Position numbers and translations under genes: made by a program. From positions 1 to 13,632 of the forward strand of contig JACQHM010000129.1 in the NCBI GenBank assembly GCA_016199025.1: a stretch of DNA of 13,632 nucleotides. The letters are read 5' to 3'. Below are positions 1 to 6,785 of this stretch, piece by piece; position 1 is the stretch's first letter, and each line of letters opens with the position of its first letter. Below the pieces are notes generated by a model that searched no databases, was not told where the DNA came from, and saw only the letters and a program-made list of their open reading frames with translations. The DNA is from Candidatus Methylomirabilota bacterium (GTDB lineage Bacteria > Methylomirabilota > Methylomirabilia > Methylomirabilales > JACQHM01).

Positions 1-789
1 CCCGTGGACTGCGCCTCCCTGCCTGAGCCTCTGCTGGAGTCAGAGCTGTTTGGGCACGAAAAGGGGGCCTTCACCGGGGCTGTCGCATCCCGGCCCGGCC
101 TCTTCGAGTTCGCCAACGGGGGGACCATCTTCCTGGACGAGGTGGGGGACTTGAGCATGAACCTCCAGGCGAAGCTCCTCCGGGTCCTCCAGGAGCGACA
201 GATCCGTCGGGTTGGGGGGAACCGGTTCATCGACGTGGATGTCCGGGTCCTCTCGGCCACCAACCGGGACCTCCAGGCCATCGTCGGCAAGGGGGAGTTC
301 CGCGAGGACCTCTATTACCGGCTCAACGTCATCGCCATTCCCCTCCCCCCCTTACGGGAACGGAGAGGGGACATTCCCCTCCTGGCCCAGCATTATGTGA
401 AGAAGTATAGCACCTCGACCGGGAAAGCGATCAAGGGCATCACGCCCAGGGCCATGGAGTTGTTCGAGGCCTACTCGTGGCCGGGAAACGTCCGGGAGTT
501 GCAGAACGTGATCGAACGGGCTGTGGTCTTGGCAGAGGGGGAGTACATCACACCGACCGATCTCCCTGAGTACCTGAAAGGCAAAGGCCCCGCCGCCCCT
601 TTGGAACCCCTGGAGGATCTCCCCCTCAAAGAGGCCAAGGAGCGGCAGGTCAAGGTGTTTGAGCGGGAGTACCTCGTTCACCTCTTAAAGCGGCACCAGG
701 GGAACATCTCTCAAGCGGCCAAGGCCGCCGGGGTGGATCGGAAGACGATTCACCGCCTGTTAAAACGGCACGGTCTCCACGCCTCTTAA
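1..789 (+). CDS. NtrC-family sigma-54-dependent activator, 3' part (5' end outside window)
   Basis: The frame is open from base 1, so this is the C-terminal part (262 residues) of an enhancer-binding protein that remodels sigma-54 RNA polymerase by ATP hydrolysis. Visible are the GAFTGA sigma-54 contact loop (residues 22-27), a Walker B segment GGTIFLDEVGD, the FREDLYYRLNV and WPGNVREL motifs of the AAA+ lid, and a C-terminal Fis-type helix-turn-helix (QAAKAAGVDRKTIHRLLKRH). Walker A and any N-terminal receiver domain lie upstream of the window, so whether it is a response regulator cannot be seen. Its central domain resembles the regulator at 10942-12303, but its recognition helix differs, so the two probably bind different sites. 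It precedes the exporter genes by about 100 bp on the same strand and may regulate them, although I see no sigma-54 promoter in that gap. Confidence 0.95.
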   Translation, partial: PVDCASLPEPLLESELFGHEKGAFTGAVASRPGLFEFANGGTIFLDEVGDLSMNLQAKLLRVLQERQIRRVGGNRFIDVDVRVLSATNRDLQAIVGKGEFREDLYYRLNVIAIPLPPLRERRGDIPLLAQHYVKKYSTSTGKAIKGITPRAMELFEAYSWPGNVRELQNVIERAVVLAEGEYITPTDLPEYLKGKGPAAPLEPLEDLPLKEAKERQVKVFEREYLVHLLKRHQGNISQAAKAAGVDRKTIHRLLKRHGLHAS

Positions 790-891
790 AAGGGCACCTA
801 CCATATGGGGCATCCCTGTCCCACCTTCCCAAGCCTAAGAGAATCCAAAGGTTAGATCGAGAGTCGGCCATTGAAGAGGAAGGGATGCGCT

Positions 892-2085
892 ATGGCAATG
901 CCTGCAAAGCAGAAAGCCCTCTACCTTCTCTGGGGCGTGGCCGCCCTTGCCCTTACCTACGCCGCCTGGGGGTTTGGCCAGCGATATCTCGGGGCTGGCG
1001 GGGCGGAAGGCCTCATCGGGGGAAGCGGCAGAATCGAGGGGACCGAGGTCACCGTCGCGACGAAGGCCTTCGGCCGGATCGAACGGCTCTTTGTCAAGGA
1101 GGGGGAGCGGGTCGAGAAGGGCCAACTCTTGGTGGTGATCTCCTCTGATCAGCTCCAGGCCCAGCTCGAATCAGTGTTGGCCGAGGCGGCGGCGTCGGAG
1201 CGGCAGGTGAAACGGGAGGAGGAGAACGTCCGCTTCTGGGAGAGCAAGGTGGAGGAGGCGAGGGTGGGGCTGAAGCTCGCCACACGGGAGGCTGCCGGGC
1301 GGATCGATCAGGCGAAGGCTTCCCTTGAAGCGGCCGAGGCCGATCTCGTGAGGACGGAGGCAGATCTTGAGCGGACCAGGAAGGATCTGGTTCGCTACGA
1401 GGCCTTATACCAGGAGAAAGGGATCCCGCTTCAAGTCGTCGATCATGCGAAGGCGGCAAAGCGGGCATCAGAGGCCCAAGGGGAAGGGGCCAAGAAAGAG
1501 GTCGAGCGGGCTCAGGCCACCTTCCGATTGGCGGAGGCCGGACAGTTGATCGTCTCGTTACGGGAGCGGGAACTTCAGAGCGCCCTCGCCATGTGCGATC
1601 AGGCCAAGGAGGCCCTCCCCATGGCCCAAGCCGGGGTCAAGGCGGCAAAGGCCCGGGTCAGGGAGGTGGAGGCGGCCCTCGGGGATATGAGGATCGTCTC
1701 CCCCGCCTCGGGGACTATCATCGCCAAGCTGGTCGAGGAAGGGGAGGTGGTGACCCCCGGCAGCCCCCTCCTCACCCTGGTGGACCTGGACGACCTCTTC
1801 CTGAAGATCTACATCCCTGAGCCGGAGATCGGGAAGATTACTTTGGGGAGCCCGGCCAGGATCAGGGTGGACGCTTTCCCCAATCGTTTCTTCGAGGCGG
1901 TCGTGAGCGAGATTGCCCAACAAGCCGAGTTCACCCCCAGGTTCGTGGAGACCAAGGAGGAGCGGGCCAAGCTCACCTTTTGGGTGAAGCTTCGGGCCAG
2001 GAACCCCCAGGGGCTCTTGAAGCCCGGGATGCCCGCCGAAGGTGTCATCCTGTGGAAGGAAGGGGCGTCGTGGAAGGAGGGATGA
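892..2085 (+). CDS. HlyD/YbhG-like periplasmic adaptor (membrane fusion protein) of an ABC exporter
   Basis: This protein of 397 residues has one N-terminal membrane anchor (about residues 9-29), then a lipoyl-like half (GTEVTVATKAFGRIERLFVKEG, EKGQLLVVI). A long Ala/Glu/Lys/Arg-rich coiled-coil hairpin follows (about 80-265), then the second lipoyl half (DMRIVSPASGTIIAKLVEEGEVVTPG) and a beta-barrel domain ending in LLKPGMPAEGVI. Such adaptors link inner-membrane ABC-2 permeases to an outer-membrane channel. I chose the ATG at 892 because GAGGAAGGG (876-884) stands 7 bp upstream; an in-frame TTG at 871 lies further up. The hairpin is long for a YbhG-type protein, which suggests a long periplasmic reach. 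The stop overlaps the next start (ATGA), so it is co-translated with the permeases. The substrate cannot be read from the sequence. Confidence 0.93.
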   Translation: MAMPAKQKALYLLWGVAALALTYAAWGFGQRYLGAGGAEGLIGGSGRIEGTEVTVATKAFGRIERLFVKEGERVEKGQLLVVISSDQLQAQLESVLAEAAASERQVKREEENVRFWESKVEEARVGLKLATREAAGRIDQAKASLEAAEADLVRTEADLERTRKDLVRYEALYQEKGIPLQVVDHAKAAKRASEAQGEGAKKEVERAQATFRLAEAGQLIVSLRERELQSALAMCDQAKEALPMAQAGVKAAKARVREVEAALGDMRIVSPASGTIIAKLVEEGEVVTPGSPLLTLVDLDDLFLKIYIPEPEIGKITLGSPARIRVDAFPNRFFEAVVSEIAQQAEFTPRFVETKEERAKLTFWVKLRARNPQGLLKPGMPAEGVILWKEGASWKEG

Positions 2086-3242
2086 TCCGGCGAATCCTGA
2101 CCATCGTCAGGAAAGAGTTGTTGGTGATCCGCCGGAGCCGGCTCTACATCGCCCTGGCCCTGGTGGTCCCCGTCGCCCTGATGCTCCTCTTCGGCTTTGG
2201 CTTCACCTTTGACGTGAATCAAGTCCCTGTTGGGGTCTTAGACCTGTCCCGAACCAGCAGGAGCCGGGAGTACCTGGATGCCTTCTTCAGCTCCAGATAT
2301 TTCCGGCTGGAACGTTATGCAGAGGATCTCTCCGAACTGGAGCAGGCCCTCACCGAAGGGAAGATCCGCCTGGCCCTTGTCATCCCGCCGGAGTTCTCCC
2401 GCCTCCTGGATGAGGGGAGAACGGCTGAGGTCCAGGCCCTGATTGACGGCTCCTGGCCGAACCAGGGCACCATTATCAGGGGGTATCTCAGTGCCGTCAA
2501 TGCCCGCTTCAACGAAGGGAGGGCTAAAGCCCTCCCCTACGTAGGGGCGGGGTTTAACCCCGCCCTCCTTAAGATGTGGAGAGGCCCGTTGAGAAACGAT
2601 CCCCTGACGTTAGAGACCAGGATCTGGTTCAACCCAACCCTTGAAAGCAAGAACTTCGTCGTCCCGGGCATGATCGTCACTACCCTGATGTTCTACCCCG
2701 CCCTCCTGACGACCCTGGCCGTTGTCAGGGAGAAGGAGCTGGGCTCCATCCTGAACATCAACACCTCCCCTATTTCTCCCTTCGAATTCCTCCTCGGCAA
2801 GCTCCTCCCGTACTTCTTCATCTCTCTGGTGAACTTCGCCATCATCTTCGCTATGACCCTCGTGATCTTCCGGGTCCCGTTCCGGGGGAGCTTTTCCCTG
2901 CTCCTCCTCGGCTCCATCTTGTATATCCTCTCAACTGTCGGGATCGGTCTTCTCGTCTCCCTCGTCACCCGGACCCAGGTGGCCGCCACCCTGCTCACCT
3001 TCTTCGCCACCATCATCCCTTCCTTCCTCTACTCCGGCTTTCTGATCCCAATCTCCAGTATGGATGCGGTCTCTCAAGGGGTGAGCTTCCTCCTCCCCGC
3101 CCGCTACATGACGGAGATCGTCCATGGAACGTTCCTGAAAGGGGCGGGCTTCACTCTCCTCTGGCCGCGCTTCCTGGCCCTCTTGCTCTACTCTCTGGTT
3201 CTCAGCGTCCTCGCTCTGAAACTCTTCAGGAAGCGGGCGTAG
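2082..3242 (+). CDS. ABC-2 type transporter permease (YbhS/YbhR-like), first of two
   Basis: This is a 386-residue inner-membrane permease of the ABC-2 exporter family. The first membrane span (about 20-42) is followed by a large extracytoplasmic region (about 45-195). A C-terminal block of five or so spans begins near VPGMIVTTLMFYPALLTTLA and contains the conserved REKELGSI segment (compare REKEHGTV in the next gene). The start is the ATG at 2082, which overlaps the adaptor stop as ATGA and has GGAAGG just upstream. A longer in-frame start at 1980 would lie inside the adaptor gene and is not credible. Residues 146-162 (GRAKALPYVGAGFNPA) are encoded by a palindromic element (see 2517-2565). 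The paired permease lacks these roughly 16 residues, so they look like a tolerated insertion in the periplasmic loop. Confidence 0.94.
   Translation: MIRRILTIVRKELLVIRRSRLYIALALVVPVALMLLFGFGFTFDVNQVPVGVLDLSRTSRSREYLDAFFSSRYFRLERYAEDLSELEQALTEGKIRLALVIPPEFSRLLDEGRTAEVQALIDGSWPNQGTIIRGYLSAVNARFNEGRAKALPYVGAGFNPALLKMWRGPLRNDPLTLETRIWFNPTLESKNFVVPGMIVTTLMFYPALLTTLAVVREKELGSILNINTSPISPFEFLLGKLLPYFFISLVNFAIIFAMTLVIFRVPFRGSFSLLLLGSILYILSTVGIGLLVSLVTRTQVAATLLTFFATIIPSFLYSGFLIPISSMDAVSQGVSFLLPARYMTEIVHGTFLKGAGFTLLWPRFLALLLYSLVLSVLALKLFRKRA
2517..2565 (+). repeat. Compound palindromic element inside the permease gene
   Basis: Three contiguous or overlapping palindromes are visible. GGGAGGGCT (2517-2525) pairs with AGCCCTCCC (2528-2536) across a 2-nt loop. 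CCCCTACGTAGGGG (2534-2547) is a perfect palindrome. GGGCGGGGTT (2545-2554) pairs with AACCCCGCCC (2556-2565) across 1 nt. The reading frame runs straight through. Between the shared DG and TRI landmarks, this permease has 55 residues and its neighbour 39; the 16-residue excess is 48 bp, almost exactly the element length. It resembles REP-like or Rickettsia-type palindromic elements that insert in frame. Confidence 0.8.
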
Positions 3243-3245
3243 CCG

Positions 3246-4358
3246 ATGCCGAAGCGCCTCTGGTCTTTGATCAGGAAGGAATTCCTCCAGTTCTTCCGCG
3301 ACCCCGCCCTCTTCTTCATCGTCCTCTGGGGTTTCACCGGCATCATCTACCTGGATACGAGCGCCACCGACCTGGAGATGAAGCGGATCGCCCTGGCCGT
3401 CTACGATCTGGATCGGACGAGGGCCAGTCGGGAGCTGATTGACCGGTTCAGGATGCCCTACTTCCGGATGATCGGCGCCGTCCAACGGGAGGAGGAGATC
3501 AGAAGGCTTCTGGATTCAGGAAAGGCCTTCCTGATCCTGGTCATCCCCCAAGGGTTCTCCAGACGCCTGGCCGAGGGGAGCGAGGCCAAGGTCCAGCTCC
3601 TGATCGATGGGACCATCTCTAACGGGGCCCTGGTGGCCATGGGCTATGCCGATCAAATCCTTGAGCAGTACAAGGGGGAGATCAGACCGGAGGTCCGGGC
3701 CCTCAGAAGGCCAGGCGTGGAGGTCAAGACCCGGATCCGGTTCAACCAGAATTTGCAGACTGAGTACTTCATGTCCCTGACGGAGCTGTTCACCGTCATC
3801 ACCATGATCGCCATCCTCCTCCCCGCAGCGGCCATGGTCCGGGAGAAGGAGCACGGGACGGTCGAGCAACTGCTGGTGACCCCTTTGCGACCCTGGGAGA
3901 TCATGCTGGCCAAGATCCTCCCCATGGGGGCCATCGTGCTGACGGGGACCTTCCTGGGCCTCACCCTTGTCGTCCAGGGCATCTTCCATGTCCCCCTTCG
4001 GGGAAACCTCTTTCTCTTTTTCGTCGTGACGGCCATCTACGTCTTCACCACCTCAGGGTTGGGCTTAAGTATTGCTGCCCTCTCCCGGACGCTGGCCGAG
4101 GCGATCCTGATGACGCTCCTGATCTTAGCCCCCATGCTCTTCCTCTCCGGCACCTGGACCCCCCTCGAGGTGATGCCCTCCTGGATGCGGGTGATCACCC
4201 TCTTTTCTCCCTTGCGGTACTATCTGAAGCTGGGGTTCGGCATCCTATTGAAGGGGGCAGACCTGGGGATGCTCTGGCACGACTTGTTGGGCCTTGCCCT
4301 GTTAGGAGGGCTGCTCTTTGCCCTCGGAGCCCTCCGCTTCCGCCGGAGCTTCACATAG
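3246..4358 (+). CDS. ABC-2 type transporter permease (YbhR-like), second of two
   Basis: This 370-residue permease begins 3 bp after the previous stop. It has the same plan as its neighbour: an N-terminal cytoplasmic KEFLQFFRDPALFF segment leading into the first membrane span, an extracytoplasmic domain of about 150 residues, then five or so spans from about residue 180. REKEHGTVEQLLVTP is the conserved ABC-2 coupling region, and a YLSGTWTP-like segment appears as MLFLSGTWTPLEVMP near the end. It is expected to pair with the first permease as a heterodimer fed by the adaptor at 892-2085. No ATPase gene adjoins the operon, and none fits in the bases that follow. The nearest ABC ATPase in the window starts near 13307. 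Confidence 0.94.
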   Translation: MPKRLWSLIRKEFLQFFRDPALFFIVLWGFTGIIYLDTSATDLEMKRIALAVYDLDRTRASRELIDRFRMPYFRMIGAVQREEEIRRLLDSGKAFLILVIPQGFSRRLAEGSEAKVQLLIDGTISNGALVAMGYADQILEQYKGEIRPEVRALRRPGVEVKTRIRFNQNLQTEYFMSLTELFTVITMIAILLPAAAMVREKEHGTVEQLLVTPLRPWEIMLAKILPMGAIVLTGTFLGLTLVVQGIFHVPLRGNLFLFFVVTAIYVFTTSGLGLSIAALSRTLAEAILMTLLILAPMLFLSGTWTPLEVMPSWMRVITLFSPLRYYLKLGFGILLKGADLGMLWHDLLGLALLGGLLFALGALRFRRSFT

Positions 4359-4387
4359 AAGAATATGGCCAGGATATGCCCGAAGTT

Positions 4388-4406
4388 GTCGCTTGGCATC
4401 AGCGAC
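4388..4406 (+). other. Small hairpin between the exporter operon and the oxidoreductase gene
   Basis: GTCGCT (4388-4393) pairs with AGCGAC (4401-4406) around a 7-nt loop; flanking GAAG and CTTC can extend the stem with a bulge. No T-run follows, so it is not a convincing intrinsic terminator. No promoter is recognisable in the 96-bp gap, so read-through from the exporter operon is possible. Confidence 0.25.
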
Positions 4407-4454
4407 TTCCTCGAACAAATTGCCAGGCGAAATGACCAAGGGGGAGGCAATGCC

Positions 4455-6002
4455 ATGAGTATTCGTAAGGAGTCTCGTGAGGAAGCCTACGATGTGATTG
4501 TCGTGGGGAGCGGGATGGGCGGGCTTTCCGCAGCGGCCTTGCTGGCCAAAGCCGGAAGGAAGGTGCTCGTAGTGGAACGCCATGACCGCCTAGGCGGCTA
4601 TGCCCAGGCCTTTCATCGCAAAAAATATCTCTTCGATGCCGCGGTTCATCTGATCGGCGGCTGTGAACCCACCGGATCCGAGACGGGGGGGCTGATTGAC
4701 GGCCTCCTCCGTCTCCTGGGTGTTCGAGACCGTTGCACGTTCTTGCGGGTCAACCCCTTTTATACCGCTGTCTTTCCCGGCTTTCGACTCCACGCCCCCC
4801 TGGGTCTGGAGGAATTCCTTCACGCTCACCTTCAGCATTTTCCAAAGGAAGAGAAGGGATTCCGTCAACTTCTTCAGCGTTGCGCCCAACTCAACCAGGA
4901 GATTCGCCAATTCCCCTCAGAACTCTCCTTTTGGGATGTCGTCCGCATGCCGAAACGCTTTCCAAGGTTGTTCAAGGATCATCAAGCAACCCTCGGTGAG
5001 GTGATGGATGAACATCTCACGGATCCTCGGCTCAAGGCGGCCTTTGCGACCTTATGGCCGTACCTGGGATTACCACCGTCCAGGCTCTCCTTTCTGTACT
5101 GGTCCGCGATGCTGATGAGTTTCATCGAGGAGGGTGCCTTCTATTGTCAGGGAAGTTTTCAAGAGTTTGTCAATGCCTTTGTGGAGGCCCTGCGGCAGAA
5201 CGGGGGTGAGCTGTTGCTCCGGAGCCGGGTGCGTCGGATCCTCGTCAAGGGTCGGCAGGTGACGGGAGTCCTCTTGGAAAATGGGCAGCGGATTCACGCG
5301 CCTGTGGTGATTTCCAATGCGGACGCCAGGCAAACCTTTGAGGAACTGGTGGGGGTGGAACATCTGCCGGGGCGGTTTGTGAAGACCCTCGGCCGCATGA
5401 AACCCTCCCTGTCGGCCTTTGTGGTGTATCTGGCGACGGACCTGGATGTCCGGCAGATGGATGCAAGCCATGAGATGCTCTTGTACAGGTCCTGGGATCA
5501 CGAGGAAACGCACCGGAAGATCCTGGAGGGAAAGCCTTTGGGGATTGGAATCTCGGTCCCTACCCTGATTGATCCTTCTCTAGCCCCACCGGGTGAGCAT
5601 CTGGTCATCGTGACGACGCTCATTCCCTATGGAATCGGGGCGTCGTGGCGGCGGGAAAAAGCCCGGTATGCGGAGATGCTCTTGGATGAGCTCGAAGCAG
5701 TGTTCCCCGGCTTTCGAGACCACATCACCTTTGCCGAGGGGGCCTCCCCGCGCACGATGGAACGGTACACCCTCAACCTGACCGGGGCCATCTACGGGTG
5801 GGAGGTGTCCCCCGACCAGGTGGGGCGCAAGCGACTTCCGCATCACACCCCCCTTCGAGGGCTCTACCTTTCGGGGCACTGGACCGAGCCGGGTGGGGGG
5901 ATTTATGCCGTTCTGATGTCAGGTCTTCAAACGGCCCAGATCGTGTTGGGGTATCCCACTGTAGGTAAGTTCCTGGAGGCGTTGCACACCCGTGATCTTT
6001 GA
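4455..6002 (+). CDS. FAD-dependent oxidoreductase, phytoene desaturase / retinol saturase-like
   Basis: This is a 515-residue flavoprotein of the CrtI/CrtH/RetSat superfamily, whose members desaturate, isomerise or saturate polyenes. Residues 13-47 form the dinucleotide-binding fold (VIVVGSGMGGLSAAALLAKAG, then VVERHDRLGGYA). AFHRKKYLFDAAVHLIGG is typical of the CrtH/RetSat-like branch. The C-terminal FAD motif is GLYLSGHWTEPGGGIYAVLMSG, where such proteins usually read LYxxGxxxxPGGG. The start is the ATG at 4455 with GGGGGAGG (4440-4447) 7 bp upstream; an in-frame ATG at 4365 lacks a comparable site. The substrate is unknown; a carotenoid, hopanoid-related lipid or other polyene is possible. 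No carotenoid genes adjoin it, so a carotenoid role is unproven. Confidence 0.9.
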   Translation: MSIRKESREEAYDVIVVGSGMGGLSAAALLAKAGRKVLVVERHDRLGGYAQAFHRKKYLFDAAVHLIGGCEPTGSETGGLIDGLLRLLGVRDRCTFLRVNPFYTAVFPGFRLHAPLGLEEFLHAHLQHFPKEEKGFRQLLQRCAQLNQEIRQFPSELSFWDVVRMPKRFPRLFKDHQATLGEVMDEHLTDPRLKAAFATLWPYLGLPPSRLSFLYWSAMLMSFIEEGAFYCQGSFQEFVNAFVEALRQNGGELLLRSRVRRILVKGRQVTGVLLENGQRIHAPVVISNADARQTFEELVGVEHLPGRFVKTLGRMKPSLSAFVVYLATDLDVRQMDASHEMLLYRSWDHEETHRKILEGKPLGIGISVPTLIDPSLAPPGEHLVIVTTLIPYGIGASWRREKARYAEMLLDELEAVFPGFRDHITFAEGASPRTMERYTLNLTGAIYGWEVSPDQVGRKRLPHHTPLRGLYLSGHWTEPGGGIYAVLMSGLQTAQIVLGYPTVGKFLEALHTRDL

Positions 6003-6087
6003 CCACGATGATAGTCACCTTGCTTCCTGACATCTTGGTGCGGTTGCTGAACCGGAACCCGATGGAAGGAGAAGGTGTTGCGCCTAT

Positions 6088-6100
6088 TGACAAGATGTCA
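6088..6100 (+). promoter_or_regulatory. Putative enhancer site, perfect palindrome TGACA-AGA-TGTCA
   Basis: This is a perfect 13-bp palindrome centred 159 bp upstream of the -24 GG of the sigma-54 promoter at 6249-6267. It matches sites at 6601, 12341 and 13247. A weaker relative, TGACATCTTGGTG, lies at 6028-6040 and shares TGACATCTTG with it in inverted orientation. The spacing fits an upstream activator site for an NtrC-type protein. Confidence 0.65.
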
Positions 6101-6124
6101 CGGGAGGGATGCATGGAAAGGACT

Positions 6125-6145
6125 TTTTTGTCAAATTGACAAAAA
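6125..6145 (+). promoter_or_regulatory. Putative enhancer site with inverted half-sites TGTCA and TGACA
   Basis: TTTTTGTCAA (6125-6134) and TTGACAAAAA (6136-6145) form a perfect inverted repeat around one base. The TGTCA and TGACA half-sites face the opposite way to those of the site at 6088, so this may be two overlapping 13-bp sites; the right one reads TGACAAAAATGCC (6137-6149). It is centred about 115 bp upstream of the -24 GG at 6253. Confidence 0.55.
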
Positions 6146-6159
6146 TGCCCCCTCCTTAA

Positions 6160-6185
6160 CCCTCCTCCTTTAAGGGGGAGGAGGG
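6160..6185. repeat. GC-rich hairpin repeat
   Basis: CCCTCCTCC (6160-6168) pairs with GGAGGAGGG (6177-6185) around TTTAAGGG, with further C-rich and G-rich flanks that can extend the structure. The purine/pyrimidine style matches the hairpin core at 6471-6491, suggesting a dispersed repeat family. There is no clear T-run, so I do not call it a terminator, although it could end the oxidoreductase transcript. Confidence 0.5.
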
Positions 6186-6214
6186 AGGTGGGGATGCCTA
6201 ACCCCTTGTCTGGA

Positions 6215-6242
6215 AGGCCCTCTGGCGGGATCCGGAGGGCCT
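6215..6242. repeat. Hairpin just upstream of the first sigma-54 promoter
   Basis: AGGCCCTC (6215-6222) and GAGGGCCT (6235-6242) form an 8-bp perfect stem with a 12-nt loop, ending 7 bp before the promoter. No T-run follows. Its role is unknown. Confidence 0.4.
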
Positions 6243-6248
6243 CATGTG

Positions 6249-6267
6249 TTCTGGCATGCCCCTTGCT
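6249..6267 (+). promoter_or_regulatory. Sigma-54 promoter 1
   Basis: TTCTGGCATGCCCCTTGCT matches the sigma-54 consensus (TGGCAC-N5-TTGC), with GG at 6253-6254 and GC at 6265-6266 exactly 10 nt apart. It is nearly identical to the promoters at 6705 and 12436. The expected start of transcription is about 6278. Only a broken thioredoxin-like fragment lies immediately downstream, so the promoter has lost its gene or reads into the next operon. No perfect IHF match is present; TAACCCCTTGTCT at 6199-6211 is a partial one. Confidence 0.75.
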
Positions 6268-6315
6268 CAAGGACGAATCAGGTCAGGAAAGCCGTCAGGG
6301 ACTTGGAGCGGGGAC

Positions 6316-6420
6316 ACAACCTTCCTGGACCGGCGGGGGATCATCCGACATAAGCATATCGGCGAGATCTCGATGGAGACCCTGACCCAGGAGATTGAGA
6401 AGCTCTTGTCGTCAGCGTGA
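6316..6420 (+). pseudogene. Remnant of a TlpA/ResA-like thioredoxin gene, C-terminal end only
   Basis: The last 34 codons read TTFLDRRGIIRHKHIGEI, then SMETLTQEIEKLLSSA and stop. This is the usual C-terminal end of TlpA/ResA/AhpC-TSA-type thioredoxin-fold proteins (typically PTTFLIDRxGxIRxxHxG, then ETLxxEIEKLL). The CxxC active site, the signal peptide and the cis-Pro loop are absent: sequence upstream in the same frame (MPLAQGRIRSG from 6256) shows no thioredoxin character and overlaps the sigma-54 promoter. I infer that an internal or 5' deletion left the promoter and the gene end. A short expressed peptide cannot be excluded. Confidence 0.6.
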
Positions 6421-6440
6421 GCGTCGGAGCGATCCGAGAT

Positions 6441-6532
6441 CCCCTGAGAGACTGTCTGAAAAGCTTTGCTCCCCCCTTTCGTAAAGGGGGGAATGTTCGT
6501 CACACATGACTTCTCAGACACGCTCTGAGGGG
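6441..6532. repeat. MITE-like element with imperfect terminal inverted repeats
   Basis: The first 23 bases (6441-6463, beginning CCCCTGAGAGACTGTCTGA) match the reverse complement of 6510-6532 (CCCCTCAGAGCGTGTCTGA...) at 19 of 23 positions. Inside is a second perfect hairpin, CCCCCCTTT (6471-6479) and AAAGGGGGG (6483-6491), around CGT. No open reading frame lies within its 92 bp, so it could only be moved in trans. I saw no clear target-site duplication. It follows the thioredoxin remnant by 20 bp. Confidence 0.6.
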
Positions 6533-6559
6533 TTGAGGTCCAAGGGATCGTTGTTCGGC

Positions 6560-6572
6560 TGCCAAAAAGTCA
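6560..6572 (+). promoter_or_regulatory. Putative enhancer site, TGCCA-AAA-AGTCA
   Basis: This is an imperfect member of the 13-bp TGACA-N3-TGTCA family, followed by CAGG as the site at 6088 is followed by CGGG. It is centred 143 bp upstream of the -24 GG of promoter 2, and with the site at 6601 forms a pair about 41 bp apart (four helical turns). Confidence 0.45.
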
Positions 6573-6600
6573 CAGGAATTGTCCCGCACGGCGCCCGTTT

Positions 6601-6613
6601 TGCCAATTTGTCA
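6601..6613 (+). promoter_or_regulatory. Putative enhancer site, TGCCA-ATT-TGTCA
   Basis: The 13-bp site differs from the palindrome by one arm base and is centred 102 bp upstream of the -24 GG at 6709. The bases TTTGTCAATCCCC and GAGG around its right half recur beside the site at 12341 with one extra C here, which supports a shared origin or function. Confidence 0.6.
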
Positions 6614-6669
6614 ATCCCCCGAGGGTTGGGGTCCAACCTCCGTGCCGTGGCCCCTTTTCGCCCCTGGAA

Positions 6670-6682
6670 AATCAAAGGGTTG
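6670..6682 (+). promoter_or_regulatory. IHF-like site upstream of sigma-54 promoter 2
   Basis: AATCAAAGGGTTG is a perfect match to the IHF consensus WATCAANNNNTTR. It lies between the upstream site and the promoter, centred 33 bp before the -24 GG. The third promoter has its own match at the same spacing. IHF commonly bends DNA there so that the bound activator reaches sigma-54 polymerase. Confidence 0.65.
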
Positions 6683-6704
6683 TCCAGTTTCTTCGATCTC
6701 GACG

Positions 6705-6723
6705 TTCTGGCATCGCTTTTGCT
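6705..6723 (+). promoter_or_regulatory. Sigma-54 promoter 2, for the 6786-9405 operon
   Basis: TTCTGGCATCGCTTTTGCT has GG at 6709-6710 and GC at 6721-6722, 10 nt apart as sigma-54 requires. Transcription should begin near 6734, giving a leader of about 50 nt before the ATG at 6786. This start point argues against using the ATG at 6734 for the first gene. Two upstream palindromic sites and an IHF-like site complete a classic enhancer-dependent layout. Confidence 0.8.
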
Positions 6724-6785
6724 CCCTTGAAGCGATGAAGCGAAGAGGGATGGCGTCAGCGAAACCCGAACGGGGGAGGTTCGAG

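Noticed and set aside
4394..4410. TTGGCATC before the oxidoreductase gene as a fourth sigma-54 promoter
   Set aside because: No GC dinucleotide follows at the required 10-nt spacing and no palindromic site lies upstream.
6579..6785. Upstream extension of the methyltransferase-like gene to 6579, or a start at 6734
   Set aside because: The extension crosses the enhancer, IHF-like and sigma-54 sites; 6734 coincides with the expected transcript start and lacks a ribosome-binding site.
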